Made by a program: the position numbers and the translations under genes. From contig JACPBF010000021.1 in the NCBI GenBank assembly GCA_016180425.1, positions 1 through 37,362 on the forward strand: a stretch of 37,362 bases of DNA. Reading direction: 5' to 3'. Each line of letters starts with the position of its first letter. Within the stretch, counting starts at the first letter, position 1. This DNA is from Elusimicrobiota bacterium. GTDB taxonomy: Bacteria; Elusimicrobiota; Elusimicrobia; 2-02-FULL-39-32. The notes beneath the pieces were generated by a model, which did not search any database, was not told where the DNA came from, and saw only the letters and a list, made by a program, of their open reading frames with translations. Shown here one piece after another: positions 15,046-25,489 of the stretch.

Positions 15046-15798
15046 TTACCTTTTAACAGAATCTACTGCTCCTTTCCAAAATAAAAATCCAGGGGTCTTA
15101 ACTTTTAGTTTACGTTTAGTCCAGGCTGGATGCTGGAATTGAGTAATATATCTTTCTGGATGAGGCATCAATCCTAAAACATTCCCTTTTTGGTTACAAA
15201 TCCCAGCGATCGCGTTCATGGAACCATTTGGGTTTTTTCCCTCATAACGAAAAACCACCTGTTTATTTTTCTCAATCTCCTGCAAAATTTTTAAATCTTT
15301 AGTTAGAAAATTTCCTTCTCCATGCGCAATCGGCAGTTCAAAATGCAGTGGAATCCCTTTTAAATATTGCGCGCAAGAGTTTTCTCTTTTCAATGCAACC
15401 CATTCGCACTGAAATCGTCCAGAGAGATTTTGAGTTAAGGTTGAATTTTGTTCAAAAGAAAAATTTCCATCCCCGGGGAGCAGACCAGTTTTAACTAAAA
15501 CCTGAAATCCATTACAGATGCCAATAATAAGATGTCCTAAACGCGCCATTTGTTGTAACTGCGTTCCAATTTTAAATTTAAGTTCATTTGCCAGAATTTT
15601 ACCAGCGGCAATATCGTCCCCGTAAGAAAAACCGCCTGGGATCACACATATGGAAAAGGTCAGCAGCTGCTCTGGTTTTTGCAAAATCTGATTTAAGTGC
15701 AAGACGTCAACTTTTGCTCCCGCGCTCTTAAGAGCCTGACTTGTTTCCAGATCACAATTAGTGCCTGCGCTGCGTAAAACCAAAGCTTTAACGCTCAT
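15046..15798 (-). CDS. purQ: FGAM synthase glutaminase subunit PurQ
   Basis: Releases ammonia from glutamine for the PurL reaction. 250 residues from ATG 15798, whose ATGA overlaps the purL stop; a longer reading from TTG 15822 is less likely. It is a class I glutamine amidotransferase: SAGTNCD at the start, GGFSYGDD, nucleophile Cys in GICNGFQ, and HPERYI supplying the catalytic His and Glu. Works with PurL and the PurS-like protein encoded directly upstream. Last gene before the terminator at 15011-15042. Confidence 0.96.
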   Translation of the reverse strand: MSVKALVLRSAGTNCDLETSQALKSAGAKVDVLHLNQILQKPEQLLTFSICVIPGGFSYGDDIAAGKILANELKFKIGTQLQQMARLGHLIIGICNGFQVLVKTGLLPGDGNFSFEQNSTLTQNLSGRFQCEWVALKRENSCAQYLKGIPLHFELPIAHGEGNFLTKDLKILQEIEKNKQVVFRYEGKNPNGSMNAIAGICNQKGNVLGLMPHPERYITQFQHPAWTKRKLKVKTPGFLFWKGAVDSVKR

Positions 15799-18200
15799 TG
15801 TTTTTCTGAAAAAGAGTTCCAAATTTTTTCCATCTCTAAGACTCCTAAATTTACTATTCTTTTTTTGCGAGAAAAAATTTTTAATGTCAGCTCCTTTTTC
15901 ACTTTACCTAATAAGGTAATCGGGGCAGAAGAAAAAATCTTTTTTAAGCGATTCAGTTGTTTTGGTTCTACTTCAATTAACCAACGGCTAGAAGACTCTG
16001 AATAAAGAAAAGCAGCATCTGAGAAATTTAAATCCAAGGGCAAATGAATTTCCGCTCCTAAAGAGCCTCCAATGCACATTTCAGAAAGCGCAACTCCTAA
16101 GCCTCCCTCGCTTAAATCATGACAGCTTTGAACTAAACCTGATTGAATCGCTTTTTGCAAGGATTGCATGATGCCATAAGCTCCTTTTCCATTCACTTTA
16201 GGAACTTCTCCTCCCTTTAACCTTAAGAGATCGTAAAGCATGGATCCTCCCAACTCTTCTTTTGTTTCACCTAAAAGAAAAATCAAATTCCCGATTTTTT
16301 TAAAATCCATGGTTACGCATTTGCGGACATCCTCTACAATGCCTATAGCTGAAATTAAAAGTGTGCCGGGAATAGAGAGAACCTCTCCTTTTTGATTGCG
16401 CCAGGTATTGTTTAAACTGTCTTTACCTGAAATAAAAGGAACATTAAAAATTTTAGAAAAATCATAACAAGCTTGGGCTGCTCGCACAAGACCTCCTAAA
16501 ATCTCTTCCTGGTTCACATCGCCCCAACAAAAATTATCTAAAATCGCGCATTTTTTTAGATCTCCTCCCACACTCACTAAATTGCGCAGAGCTTCATCCA
16601 TGACATTGGCCGCCATCCAATAAGGATCCAATTCTCCAAACCTTGGATTAATGCCATTGGAAACTACAATCCCTTTCCATGAATCTAAGTCTGGCCGGGA
16701 AACACTCGCATCGCTGGGACCATTCTGATTTAATCCCACAAAAGGTTTAATCACGCTGCCTCCCTGCACTTCATGGTCGTACTGTTTTATGACCCATTTT
16801 TTGGACGCGATATTCGGCTCTTTTAACAAAGATTTTAAAAGAAAAGATGGATTTTTATAAAAATCAATTTTAGGAACTTCGCAAATCTTCTGTTGGGGAA
16901 AAATTTTCCAGACCGCTTTTTTTCTAACCCTAGGAATTCCTTTATGCAAAAAATTTAGTTCCAAATCGCATGTTTTTTCTTGCTTGTAAAAAACTTCCAA
17001 TCTGCCGCTATCCGTAAACTCCCCAATGACAGAACATCCCACATCTTCTAAAAGACAGATCTCTTCTAATTTTTTTAAATTTTCTTTAGGCACGGACAAG
17101 ACCATGCGCTCTTGAGACTCAGAAAGCCAAATTTCCCAGGGTTTTAATCCCTGATATTTTAAAGGCACATTTTCCAAATAAACTTTTGCCCCGCAACTAG
17201 AGGCGAGTTCGCCCACGCTGGAAGAATACCCTCCTGCCCCGCAATCTGTGAGAGCAGAAAAAAGATTTTGATCCCTGGCTCTTAAAATAGCTTCCATGGC
17301 TTTTTTTTCCATAATCGCATGGCCGATCTGCACCACGCTTGCGGAAATATCTTTTTGTAGGCTAAGCGATGAAAATGTGGCTCCATGAATTCCATCCCTG
17401 CCGGTTTTTCCTCCAATAGATACAATCAGTTCTCCTGCTGAAACTTTCTTTTTAACCTTATCCTTCGGCAAAAAACCAACTGTGCCGCAAAAAACAAGAG
17501 GGTTTGCAAAAAACCCTTTATGAAAAAGCACCGCTCCATTGGTTGTGGGAATGCCCATTCTATTTCCATAATCTCTTACACCCGCAATCACTCCTGAAAG
17601 AATTCTTTCCGGAGGCAAAATATTTTCTTCTAAGCCTGGACTAAAAGAAGCTCCAAACTCACCCACACAAAAAATATCAGTATTTAAAATTGGTTTTGCT
17701 CCTAACCCCACGCCTAAAATATCCCGAATTACCCCGCCAATGCCTGTGCCGGCTCCTCCATAAGGTTCCAGAGCTGAAGGGTGATTGTGCGTTTCTACTT
17801 TAAAAGCAACAGCCCGTTTTTTGTCAAAACTAATCACGCCCGCATTATCCTCAAACACTGAAAGACAGAACTTCTTTTTTAGTTCCAAAGTTGCGCGCAC
17901 AATGGTTTGATCTAGGAGATCGTCATAAATTTTTTGTTTTTTTCCTTCAGAACTTTCTTCAGTATAAATGATCTCCCCTTTAAAAGTTTTATGTTTGCAG
18001 TGTTCAGACCAAGTTTGAGCAATAGTTTCTAGCTCTATATCCTTAGGCTCTCTAGCTTCCAAACGAAAATAGTTTTGAACCTTAAGCATTTCTTGCAAAG
18101 AAAGTGAGAGTAATTTCTCTTTGGAAACGCGCAGCAATGATTCGTTGTCAAGAGAAAGAAGAGCGATCGTCTCCGCAGCTAAATTTTCTACTTTTGTCAT
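15795..18200 (-). CDS. purL: FGAM synthase large subunit PurL
   Basis: ATP-dependent conversion of FGAR to FGAM, fourth purine step. About 801 residues from ATG 18200 (ATGA overlap with the PurS-like gene); an in-frame ATG at 18221 would add 7 residues. It is of the separate-subunit type (small PurL with PurS and PurQ), though slightly longer than the usual ~740. Motifs seen: TWSEHCKHK, FKVETHNHPSALEPYGGAGT, GGKTGRDGIHGATFSS, DCGAGG and HDLSEGGLGVALSE. The two halves carry duplicated PurM-like ATP-binding folds. No strong ribosome site, so translation is probably coupled to the gene before it. Confidence 0.96.
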   Translation of the reverse strand: MTKVENLAAETIALLSLDNESLLRVSKEKLLSLSLQEMLKVQNYFRLEAREPKDIELETIAQTWSEHCKHKTFKGEIIYTEESSEGKKQKIYDDLLDQTIVRATLELKKKFCLSVFEDNAGVISFDKKRAVAFKVETHNHPSALEPYGGAGTGIGGVIRDILGVGLGAKPILNTDIFCVGEFGASFSPGLEENILPPERILSGVIAGVRDYGNRMGIPTTNGAVLFHKGFFANPLVFCGTVGFLPKDKVKKKVSAGELIVSIGGKTGRDGIHGATFSSLSLQKDISASVVQIGHAIMEKKAMEAILRARDQNLFSALTDCGAGGYSSSVGELASSCGAKVYLENVPLKYQGLKPWEIWLSESQERMVLSVPKENLKKLEEICLLEDVGCSVIGEFTDSGRLEVFYKQEKTCDLELNFLHKGIPRVRKKAVWKIFPQQKICEVPKIDFYKNPSFLLKSLLKEPNIASKKWVIKQYDHEVQGGSVIKPFVGLNQNGPSDASVSRPDLDSWKGIVVSNGINPRFGELDPYWMAANVMDEALRNLVSVGGDLKKCAILDNFCWGDVNQEEILGGLVRAAQACYDFSKIFNVPFISGKDSLNNTWRNQKGEVLSIPGTLLISAIGIVEDVRKCVTMDFKKIGNLIFLLGETKEELGGSMLYDLLRLKGGEVPKVNGKGAYGIMQSLQKAIQSGLVQSCHDLSEGGLGVALSEMCIGGSLGAEIHLPLDLNFSDAAFLYSESSSRWLIEVEPKQLNRLKKIFSSAPITLLGKVKKELTLKIFSRKKRIVNLGVLEMEKIWNSFSEKQ

Positions 18201-18685
18201 CGGTATTTGATAAGTTGGCATTGTTGCACTAAAGGATTTAACAAATGACGATTTGCAAAAAGGATTAATTTTTCATCCGCGATTCTCTCTCTTACTTCAG
18301 CGGATTCTTTAAATTCATAACGCATGCCAAAAAAAGCATTTTCAATCGTCAGGATATTTAAATCTCGAATCGCTTTTAATACGCTTTCAGCCACTGGATC
18401 TGTGACGCCGGATTTAAACCAAACATCCAAAAAAATAGTTTTAAAATCTTTTGGCTTGGCGTCAATTATAAATTTTTCAGCAATTGGATCGCACAAAAGC
18501 TCTTGAGCTATCCTTTGAATCTCCTCTAAAGAAAAATTTCCTTCCAAGCCATATAACTGTTCTATTGTATTACACTCAACATCCCCTAAATGCGCGGTAC
18601 GCAATAAATCTTCTACTTTTTTACGATTCTGTAAAGATTTTTTTTTAAGAATTGAAGAAACCTGAACTAATACTTTTTTAGTCAT
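18197..18685 (-). CDS. purS: Tandem PurS-like subunit of FGAM synthase
   Basis: 162 residues, about twice the length of ordinary PurS (~80). The first half (4-75, KVLVQVSSILKKKSLQN ... EKFII) and second half (82-162, KTIFLDVWFKSGVTDPVAES ... LLNPLVQQCQLIKY) each show the beta-alpha-beta PurS plan. The second is the better match: GVTDPVAESVLKAI resembles the conserved opening helix, and NPLVQ the closing strand. PurS bridges PurL and PurQ; a fused pair could replace the PurS dimer. Position between purC (8-base overlap) and purL (4-base overlap) supports the role strongly. Confidence 0.82.
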   Translation of the reverse strand: MTKKVLVQVSSILKKKSLQNRKKVEDLLRTAHLGDVECNTIEQLYGLEGNFSLEEIQRIAQELLCDPIAEKFIIDAKPKDFKTIFLDVWFKSGVTDPVAESVLKAIRDLNILTIENAFFGMRYEFKESAEVRERIADEKLILFANRHLLNPLVQQCQLIKYR

Positions 18686-19586
18686 CTAACTTCCTCGCCC
18701 CCGTAATGCGCAAGTAAGCTTCCAGATACTTGGCTCTGGTTTTCTCCACAATCTCATTCGGGAGTTCAGGAATTGGGGGTTCGCGATTCCAGCGAATAGA
18801 ATCTAGATAGTCTCTGACAAACTGTTTGTCAAAGGAAACCGGGGATATCCCTGTCTTATAATCTTTTTTCTCCCAAAACCTGGAAGAATCTGGGGTCAGG
18901 CATTCATCAATTAAAAAAATTTGATTTTCCCCTTTTGTCCCTTTTTTTATGCCAAATTCAAATTTCGTGTCTGCTAAAATTAGCTCTAAAGAAAAAAGTT
19001 TTAAGGAAGCAAGACGATAAATAGAAATGGATATTCTTTTTAGATCCTCGCTTAGAGCTTCCCCTAAAATTTTTTTCATCTCTTCCAAAGAGATATTTTG
19101 ATCGTGTTTCCCTCCTTCCTCTTTGGTGGCTGGGGTAAAAATAGGTTCTGGCAGTTTTTCCGATTCCTTTAAACCAGAAGGAAGCGAAACCCCGCACACT
19201 TTTCCAGTGGCTCTATATTCTTTCCAGCCTGAACCAGAAAGATATCCTCGCGCCACGCATTCAATAGGAATTTTGTCTGTTTTCCAAACCAACATAGAGC
19301 GCCCTTTAAGAAGCTCCTCATGTTTTTTAAGTTGAACAGGATATTCTTTAACATCTGCGGTAATAAAATGGTTCTTGAGGTAAGTTTCCGTTTGTTTAAA
19401 CCAATAAATAGAGAGCTGATTTAAAATTTTTCCTTTATCTGGGACTAAAGTTGGGAGCACATAATCATAAGCAGAGATTCGGTCTGAAGAAACAATTAAA
19501 AGCTGCTCTCCTAAATCATACACATCCCGCACTTTCCCGCGAATGAAAAGCGGAAGATCAATAGCGGTTGGAGAAATTAAATTCAT
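18678..19586 (-). CDS. purC: SAICAR synthetase
   Basis: Joins aspartate to CAIR, eighth step of purine synthesis. 302 residues, the longer form similar to the yeast-type enzyme rather than the ~240-residue bacterial form. Motifs: GKVRDVYDLG at the start, SSDRISAYD, VARGYLSGSGWKEY, and IDECLTPDSSRFW for Mg-ATP binding. Starts 78 bases after guaA and overlaps the PurS-like gene by 8 bases. Confidence 0.96.
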   Translation of the reverse strand: MNLISPTAIDLPLFIRGKVRDVYDLGEQLLIVSSDRISAYDYVLPTLVPDKGKILNQLSIYWFKQTETYLKNHFITADVKEYPVQLKKHEELLKGRSMLVWKTDKIPIECVARGYLSGSGWKEYRATGKVCGVSLPSGLKESEKLPEPIFTPATKEEGGKHDQNISLEEMKKILGEALSEDLKRISISIYRLASLKLFSLELILADTKFEFGIKKGTKGENQIFLIDECLTPDSSRFWEKKDYKTGISPVSFDKQFVRDYLDSIRWNREPPIPELPNEIVEKTRAKYLEAYLRITGARKLDD

Positions 19587-19664
19587 ATAAATAAGATTCC
19601 AAAAATTGTTTTGCGAAGGAATTTGTTTGCTTGTAACTTTTATTTAAAACTTCTTTAGTAAAAA

Positions 19665-21191
19665 TCATTCCCATTCTATAGTTGCCGGTGGTTTGGAAGA
19701 TATGTCATAAACCACGCGATTGACTCCTCTAACCTCATTGATGATGCGGTTAGAAATTTTGACCAGTACTTCTCGCGGCAAATCAGCCCAATCTGCGGTC
19801 ATGGCATCTTGAGAAGTAACGGCTCTCACTGCAATCGCTTGTTCATAAGTGCGCGCATCCCCCATCACCCCAACTGTGCGCACAGGAAGCAGCACTGCAA
19901 AAGCCTGCCAGAGTTTTTCATACAAGCCGCTGGCGCGAATCTCTTCCTCTATAATTTTATCCGCGAGACGAACGGTCTCTAATTTTTGTTCTGTAAGTTC
20001 TCCTAAGACTCTCACGGCAAGACCTGGCCCTGGAAAAGGATGGCGTCTCAAAATTTCTTCTGGAAGCCCCAGCTCTTTACCCAAAAGCCTCACTTCATCT
20101 TTAAATAAAAACTTTAATGGCTCAAGCAAAGAAAATTTCATTTTTTTGGGAAGCCCGCCCACATTGTGGTGCGTCTTAATCACTGCGGACGGCCCTCTAA
20201 CAGATTGGCTTTCAATCAAATCCGGATAAAGAGTGCCTTGCACTAAAAAATTGAATTCCCCTAATTTTTTAGATTCAGATTCAAAGACCCGGATGAATTC
20301 TTTGCCAATAATTTTTCTCTTTTTTTCTGGATGAGAGACCTTTTTTAATTTTTTTAAAAATCTCTTTCTGGCATCTACTATTTGAAGCGTTTCCCCAAAT
20401 TTTTTGCCAAAAATATTTTTTACTCTTTCTTCTTCTCCAACGCGCAAAAGCCCGTTATCTACAAAGATACAGTTTAATTGTTCCCCTATCGCTTGATAAA
20501 CTAAGCTGGAAGCTACTGCAGAGTCCACTCCTCCGGAAAGAGCGCACAAAACCTTTTTAGTCCCAACCTTTTCTTTAATATTTTGAATTTCTCTTTGCGC
20601 AAAAGAAGAAATTTCCCAATCCCCTTTTTCCGCGCAGATCCTAAAAAGAAAATTAGAAAGGATCTCCTTACCTTGAGCGGTATGCATCACCTCTGGATGG
20701 AACTGCACTCCATAAAGCTTTTGTTCCAAATTTGCCATTGCAGCTTGCGGGGAGCTTGCGCTTTTAGCCAGCCTGACAAAACCTTTTGGCAAAACCTTGA
20801 CCTCATCCCCATGGCTCATCCAGACAGACAGCTCTTTTGACAGCCCTTGAAAAAGCAAAGATTCACTTTCCACAAAAATTTTTGCATGGCCAAATTCCCG
20901 AACTTCGGCTCTCTCTACTTTTCCTCCAGAGGCATGAGCTAAAAGCTGCATCCCATAACAGATTCCTAAAACAGGAATATCCAGACTAAAAAAATCTTTA
21001 GAACAACTAGGGGAACCATCCCCATGCACGCTGGCAGGCCCTCCAGAAAGAATAATTCCTTTAGGATTTTTCGCTTTTATTTCAGCTGGAGAAGCTGTAT
21101 AAGGAAAAATTTCACAATAAACTTTTAATTCTCGCACTCTGCGAGCGATTAACTGCGTGGTTTGAGAACCAAAATCAAGGATAACAATCAC
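19665..21191 (-). CDS. guaA: GMP synthase (glutamine-hydrolysing)
   Basis: Amidates XMP to GMP. 508 residues in one chain. The N-terminal class I glutaminase has nucleophile Cys78 in GICYGMQLL and GVQFHPEV around His165. The ATP-pyrophosphatase domain carries the P-loop SGGVDS at 219-224. The C-terminal dimerisation domain has [14 protein letters not shown] and ends PPATIEWE. The start is GTG 21191, overlapping the purE stop as GTGA. Together with the GuaB3-type gene upstream it would form the guanine branch, if that enzyme makes XMP. Confidence 0.97.
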   Translation of the reverse strand: MIVILDFGSQTTQLIARRVRELKVYCEIFPYTASPAEIKAKNPKGIILSGGPASVHGDGSPSCSKDFFSLDIPVLGICYGMQLLAHASGGKVERAEVREFGHAKIFVESESLLFQGLSKELSVWMSHGDEVKVLPKGFVRLAKSASSPQAAMANLEQKLYGVQFHPEVMHTAQGKEILSNFLFRICAEKGDWEISSFAQREIQNIKEKVGTKKVLCALSGGVDSAVASSLVYQAIGEQLNCIFVDNGLLRVGEEERVKNIFGKKFGETLQIVDARKRFLKKLKKVSHPEKKRKIIGKEFIRVFESESKKLGEFNFLVQGTLYPDLIESQSVRGPSAVIKTHHNVGGLPKKMKFSLLEPLKFLFKDEVRLLGKELGLPEEILRRHPFPGPGLAVRVLGELTEQKLETVRLADKIIEEEIRASGLYEKLWQAFAVLLPVRTVGVMGDARTYEQAIAVRAVTSQDAMTADWADLPREVLVKISNRIINEVRGVNRVVYDISSKPPATIEWE

Positions 21192-21718
21192 TGGAGATGG
21201 GAAAGAGCTTTGCGAAAGCCTTCGAGTTCTAATTTTTTTGCTTTAGACTCAACTTGAGATTTCATTTTTGATTTGTATTGAACCAACTTGTTTTCAATTT
21301 TTTTATCAGAAAGAGCTAAAATCTCACAAGCTAAAAGAGCCGCGTTTTTAGCCCCATTGATCGCCACTGTAGCCACAGGCACCCCTTCAGGCATCTGCAC
21401 AATAGAGAGCAATGAATCTAATCCATTCAATTTAGAGGTTTTAATTGGCACCCCAATCACTGGCAAAGATGTTAAAGCAGCCACCATGCCGGGCAAATGA
21501 GCAGAACCGCCTGCTCCAGCCAATATCACTTTAATCCCTCTTTTTTTAGCTTGGCTTGCGTAACGCGCCATACGTTTAGGAGTTCGGTGCGCAGAAACAA
21601 TTGTAAGTTCATATGGAACTTTAAATGAATCAAAGATCTCAGCCGCGGATTTCATGATCGGGAGATCAGAATCGCTTCCCATAATAATAGCTGCTAAAGC
21701 TTTCTGATTATTTTGCAT
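21188..21718 (-). CDS. purE: N5-CAIR mutase, class I PurE
   Basis: 176 residues; converts N5-CAIR to CAIR. Class I signature [12 protein letters not shown] near residues 14-25, SAHRTP, and the [11 protein letters not shown] loop. Pairing with purK (11-base overlap) confirms the class I, carboxylase-dependent route rather than the direct CO2-using class II PurE. The C-terminal 20 residues are an extra Lys-rich helix. Confidence 0.96.
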   Translation of the reverse strand: MQNNQKALAAIIMGSDSDLPIMKSAAEIFDSFKVPYELTIVSAHRTPKRMARYASQAKKRGIKVILAGAGGSAHLPGMVAALTSLPVIGVPIKTSKLNGLDSLLSIVQMPEGVPVATVAINGAKNAALLACEILALSDKKIENKLVQYKSKMKSQVESKAKKLELEGFRKALSHLQ

Positions 21719-22880
21719 CAGGCACCAGAGGCAAAACCTTAATGAGCTGCTGCGCTTTTCCTGCTTTTTCTAAAGCTTCTTCTACTGTGGGCGCTAAAAT
21801 AGTTAGATGGCCAAGTTTTCTTCTTTTCTTTAAATATTTTTTACCATACAGGTGCAGTTTTACGCCTGGAATCTTAAGCACATCTTTAATGCCTTCAATT
21901 GTGTAAGGATGTTCATCTTCTCCTTCCCCAATAATATTTAGCATTGCGCACGGGCTTAAAAGCAAAGGAGGCACTAAAGGAAGATTTAAAACAGACCTTA
22001 AATGAAGTTCAAACTGAGAATGGTCGCATGCTTCAATTGTGTAATGACCGGAATTGTGGGGCCTGGGAGCGATCTCATTAATTAAAAGTTCCCCATTCGC
22101 GCAAAGAAACAGCTCCACGCCAAAAACCCCCACCCCATTCAAAGATTCAATCGCGCGTTTTGCGATTCTTTGCGCCTGCTCAATGATGGCTTTTGAGATT
22201 TGCGCAGGCACAATCGTCATTTTTAGCATATGGTCGTCATGAATATTTTCTACCACAGGATAGGCCTGGATTTCTCCTTCAAAATTACGAGCCACCATTA
22301 CGGAAAGCTCTTTAATGAATGGAACAAACTTTTCCAACATATATTTTCTTTGAGTAAGATTTCCATTCAAAGAATGGGTATGCAATAAACTAGAGAGGTC
22401 GTCTATTTGCTTTAAAGTGAAATTTCCTCTGCCGTCGTATGAGTCTTTTCTTAATTTTAAAATCGCGGGAAAATGAACCTGAGAAATACATTCAGCCAAA
22501 TGTTCTCTGGAAAGGATTTCAAAAAATTCCGGCACAGGGATTCCATAAGTCTTAAGATATTGTTTCTGTAAAAATTTATCTTGAATGATCCGTAAAGTTT
22601 CAGGAGCAGGAAAAATTTTAAACCCTTCTATCTCCAAAGTTTTTAAAATTTCAGTGTCTCCTAACTCAATTTCATACGTAAGGATATCGCAGCTTTCCGC
22701 AAGCTCACGAATAGCATTTTGATTTTTAAAATCAGCCACGATTTGTTTAGTGGCAACAGTGGCTGCCGGACAATGGGGCGTAGGATCTAAAACCACAATC
22801 TCTATCGCCATCCGCCTTGCTTCTTGGGCAATCATTTTACCGATTTGCCCTCCTCCAATAATGCCAACAATAGTATTCAT
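21708..22880 (-). CDS. purK: N5-CAIR synthetase
   Basis: ATP-grasp enzyme of 390 residues that carboxylates AIR with bicarbonate. Visible: [10 protein letters not shown] at the N-terminus, [18 protein letters not shown] in the ATP-grasp core, GVFGVELFL, and the metal/phosphate motif [18 protein letters not shown]. Followed by purE with an 11-base overlap. The 68-base gap to the gene upstream contains only A/T-rich sequence with a short TTTTGG-type repetition. Confidence 0.97.
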   Translation of the reverse strand: MNTIVGIIGGGQIGKMIAQEARRMAIEIVVLDPTPHCPAATVATKQIVADFKNQNAIRELAESCDILTYEIELGDTEILKTLEIEGFKIFPAPETLRIIQDKFLQKQYLKTYGIPVPEFFEILSREHLAECISQVHFPAILKLRKDSYDGRGNFTLKQIDDLSSLLHTHSLNGNLTQRKYMLEKFVPFIKELSVMVARNFEGEIQAYPVVENIHDDHMLKMTIVPAQISKAIIEQAQRIAKRAIESLNGVGVFGVELFLCANGELLINEIAPRPHNSGHYTIEACDHSQFELHLRSVLNLPLVPPLLLSPCAMLNIIGEGEDEHPYTIEGIKDVLKIPGVKLHLYGKKYLKKRRKLGHLTILAPTVEEALEKAGKAQQLIKVLPLVPDAK

Positions 22881-22948
22881 TGTTTATTTGCGAACCGAAA
22901 ACCCAAAATCCAAAATCTTAAATTCAAATAATCTTCTAATCATAAATT

Positions 22949-24115
22949 TTATTTACCCATGCCTAACTTCTGCGCTTTTTGATAAACTTTTCCTTCGCTC
23001 TTTATATCCGGAGCAATAATAATTTCAACCAATTGCATCTCCTTAATAGCGCGCGCTCCTAAAGAACCCATGGCTACTTTTAAAGCTCCAACTAAATTTT
23101 GCGTTCCATCGTCCACATTCGCAGGGCCTAAAAGAATTTCTCTTAACAAGGCGGTGGTTCCCACCCAAACCCGGGTTCCTCTGGGAAGGTACCGGTCCGG
23201 CATGGCCATGCCCCAATGATATCCCTTACCAGGAGACTCTGTTGCTTTTGCAAGCCCTGAACCAATCATCACAGCGTCTGCGCCGGAAGCGATCGCTTTA
23301 CAAATATCCCCGCTAGTCACCATGCCGCCATCCGTAATAATAGAAATATATTTACCGGTTTTTTTAAAATAAAAGTCTCGGGCTTGAGCGCAATCCACCG
23401 TAGAAGTCACTTGCGGAACACCCATGCCTAAAACGCCTCTCGTGGTGCAGGCAGCTCCTGGACCAATCCCTACCAAAATTCCAGAAGCTCCGGTTTCCAT
23501 TAAAGCCAAAGCCTGATCGTAAGTAACGCAATTGCCAATCACAACAGCCATTTTCTTTTTTAAATTTTTACAAATTCTTGCAAAATCCACAGAAGCGTAT
23601 TTAGAAGATTCATGGCGCACGCTGGTAACTGTGGATTGGATAAAAAATAGATCCGCTCCAGCCTCCAGAGCAATTTCCGCAAAACGTTCCGCTCGTTTTG
23701 GTATTGCGGATATCGCGGCTGGAACCCCTGCTTTTTTAATTTGCTGAATTCGAAGTTTAAGCAGCTCTTCTTTGATGGGCTCTCTATAAATCTGCTGCAA
23801 AAGGTTAGTGACTTCATCTGGTTTTGCATTTACAATTTTCTTTAAAATTTCCTGAGGTTTTTCATATCTGGTTTGAATCCCTTCAGAATTTAAAACCGCT
23901 AACCCGCCGCAATGCCCCATCTCAATAGCGAAATTAACATCTACCACTCCATCCATGGCGCTGGCAATAATTGGAATTTTAAGTTGCACATCTCCAATTT
24001 TACTAACTACATCCACTTCTTCCGGATCAATGGTAACTAACCCAGGCACAAGCGCCACTTCATCAAAACCATAAGCTCTTCTTGCTTCCCGATCTTTTCC
24101 TATAAAAAATGCCAT
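22949..24115 (-). CDS. guaB3: GuaB3-type IMP dehydrogenase/GMP reductase family protein, no CBS domains
   Basis: 388 residues from ATG 24115, chosen for AAGGAG 7 bases upstream; in-frame ATGs further upstream lie inside the dcd gene. A TIM barrel of the IMPDH/GMPR family with catalytic Cys223 in GIGPGAACTTRG, phosphate-binding SDGG-like TDGG (261-264) and SAMDGVVDV. The opening RRAYGFDEVALVPG and the absence of the ~120-residue CBS insert mark the GuaB3 subgroup known from cyanobacteria and actinobacteria. Whether it makes XMP from IMP or reduces GMP to IMP cannot be decided by sequence; I recall GuaB3 enzymes being reported as GMP reductases. The operon with guaA argues for IMPDH activity. 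19 bases after dcd. Confidence 0.88.
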   Translation of the reverse strand: MAFFIGKDREARRAYGFDEVALVPGLVTIDPEEVDVVSKIGDVQLKIPIIASAMDGVVDVNFAIEMGHCGGLAVLNSEGIQTRYEKPQEILKKIVNAKPDEVTNLLQQIYREPIKEELLKLRIQQIKKAGVPAAISAIPKRAERFAEIALEAGADLFFIQSTVTSVRHESSKYASVDFARICKNLKKKMAVVIGNCVTYDQALALMETGASGILVGIGPGAACTTRGVLGMGVPQVTSTVDCAQARDFYFKKTGKYISIITDGGMVTSGDICKAIASGADAVMIGSGLAKATESPGKGYHWGMAMPDRYLPRGTRVWVGTTALLREILLGPANVDDGTQNLVGALKVAMGSLGARAIKEMQLVEIIIAPDIKSEGKVYQKAQKLGMGK

Positions 24116-24134
24116 AGTTTCTCCTTTAAAAAGT

Positions 24135-25466
24135 CTATTTAACCAATTTGGGAAGAGTAATCTCTGTTTGCTTTTGATACTTGCCTTTTTTGTCAGCATA
24201 AGAAACTTCACAAATCTCATCGCTTTCTAAAAAAAGAACCTGGGCAATTCCCTCATTGGCATAAATTTTTGCTGGCAGCGGCGTTGTATTAGAAATTTCT
24301 AAAGTGACAAAACCTTCCCATTCTGGCTCAAAAGGAGTTACGTTCACAATAATGCCACAATTGCCCACGAAAACACCTGACTCCAAAGCAAAATTACCTT
24401 CTTCAGGAACAGTTAAACAATAGACATCATGGTCTCCTGACAGTTCTCGAACATTCGCTACTTTATGATTTTTTGTTTGACGATTTCCCCTAAAAGCGCT
24501 TACAACTTCAGGGAATCTATTGAAGACTGAGCGATCGCAATGCAACATTCTTGCTGCTCCACGAATAGCATAACTGTGCCCTTGTGGATCAAAATCTTCA
24601 CCATAAGAGATATGGTTATGATGCTGAATATGAGCTCTTGAATCCATCCTTGTAATATTCCATGGCCGATTATTTCGACGGTCGTGGTCAATATGGTGAC
24701 GATGTGTGTTTGGCATATCTTCATAAATCCCATGCTTTAGGTTCCACTCATCCGCTAACCTGTGCGTGGGAAACATATACCCATCCAACGGCTGATAAAG
24801 CATCTCATACCCTCTAGCCATATCTCGATAAAGAGGCATGAGTGAAGTTCCCGGACGAAGTTGACCGGCTTCCATTACTCTTCCATCTCGCATAAAAAAA
24901 CGATGGTCTGGCGTACAAAAAATAGATTCCCCTGAATCTAAAATAACTTCTATCAAACTATCTCTTCCAATATACCTAGGAGCTTCGAGTAAGGTAACTA
25001 CTATACGACCAAAAGATCCGAGACTATACCCCCAAAAATCTTCACCCTTCTCTGATCTAACTGCCATCTCTTCCAAAGTAGGAGAAGTTCCATCCACTAA
25101 AGCAACGCGCGTATCTCCACGGAAACAGCGCGCATAAGTTGATTTTCCCAGGCAAATTGTAATCACATTGCGTGGAATTCTAAAATATTCTACTGTTCTA
25201 GCCAAGGCAAAAGAATTAGGTGGAATCGTAATATAAGTGTCTGTGGCAATATCTATAAAGGCTTTGGGATCAAATGCTTTTGGATCCACAGTTGCGCCAT
25301 ACGCATTGGTAAACACTTTAAAATCCCGACCTACTCTAATGTCATATCCATAAGAAGAAACACCGTATGAAATCACTCCTTGATTGACCTGCCCTTCTTG
25401 AAAAGGTTCAATCATGCCAAACTCTTTTGCCATTTTTTTAATCCACCCATCTGATTTAACAGACAT
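24135..25466 (-). CDS. dcd: dCTP deaminase interrupted by an intein
   Basis: 443-residue precursor from ATG 25466 (AAGGAG 7 bases upstream). After removal of a 256-residue intein (114-369) the mature enzyme is 187 residues, the normal dCTP deaminase length. It makes dUTP from dCTP, supplying dUMP for ThyX. Exteins join as [16 protein letters not shown], the conserved active-site stretch (family form GKSSYAR.GI), and the catalytic Glu lies in FVTLEISN. It starts 23 bases after nrdJ, so reductase and deaminase are co-expressed. The enzyme is inactive until splicing. Confidence 0.95.
   Translation of the reverse strand: MSVKSDGWIKKMAKEFGMIEPFQEGQVNQGVISYGVSSYGYDIRVGRDFKVFTNAYGATVDPKAFDPKAFIDIATDTYITIPPNSFALARTVEYFRIPRNVITICLGKSTYARCFRGDTRVALVDGTSPTLEEMAVRSEKGEDFWGYSLGSFGRIVVTLLEAPRYIGRDSLIEVILDSGESIFCTPDHRFFMRDGRVMEAGQLRPGTSLMPLYRDMARGYEMLYQPLDGYMFPTHRLADEWNLKHGIYEDMPNTHRHHIDHDRRNNRPWNITRMDSRAHIQHHNHISYGEDFDPQGHSYAIRGAARMLHCDRSVFNRFPEVVSAFRGNRQTKNHKVANVRELSGDHDVYCLTVPEEGNFALESGVFVGNCGIIVNVTPFEPEWEGFVTLEISNTTPLPAKIYANEGIAQVLFLESDEICEVSYADKKGKYQKQTEITLPKLVK
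24360..25127 (-). other. Intein in Dcd (HNH-type homing endonuclease domain)
   Basis: Residues 114-369 of the Dcd precursor. N-terminal splicing block [13 protein letters not shown], block B CTPDHRF (Thr and His), and C-terminal block [18 protein letters not shown] ending VFVGN before Cys. The penultimate residue is Gly instead of the usual His. The inserted nuclease looks like an HNH/NUMOD type ([15 protein letters not shown] plus a second cluster HIQHHNH), not LAGLIDADG. Terminal Asn and +1 Cys are intact, so splicing should be possible. Confidence 0.9.
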
Positions 25467-25489
25467 ATCTTTTCTCCTTTGAACTAAAC

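Noticed and set aside
19558-19668. 36-codon ORF whose ATG overlaps the guaA stop (ATGA)
   Set aside because: It reads MIFTKEV... in a frame different from purC and runs into it. It has no recognisable domain and no ribosome site of its own; probably chance.
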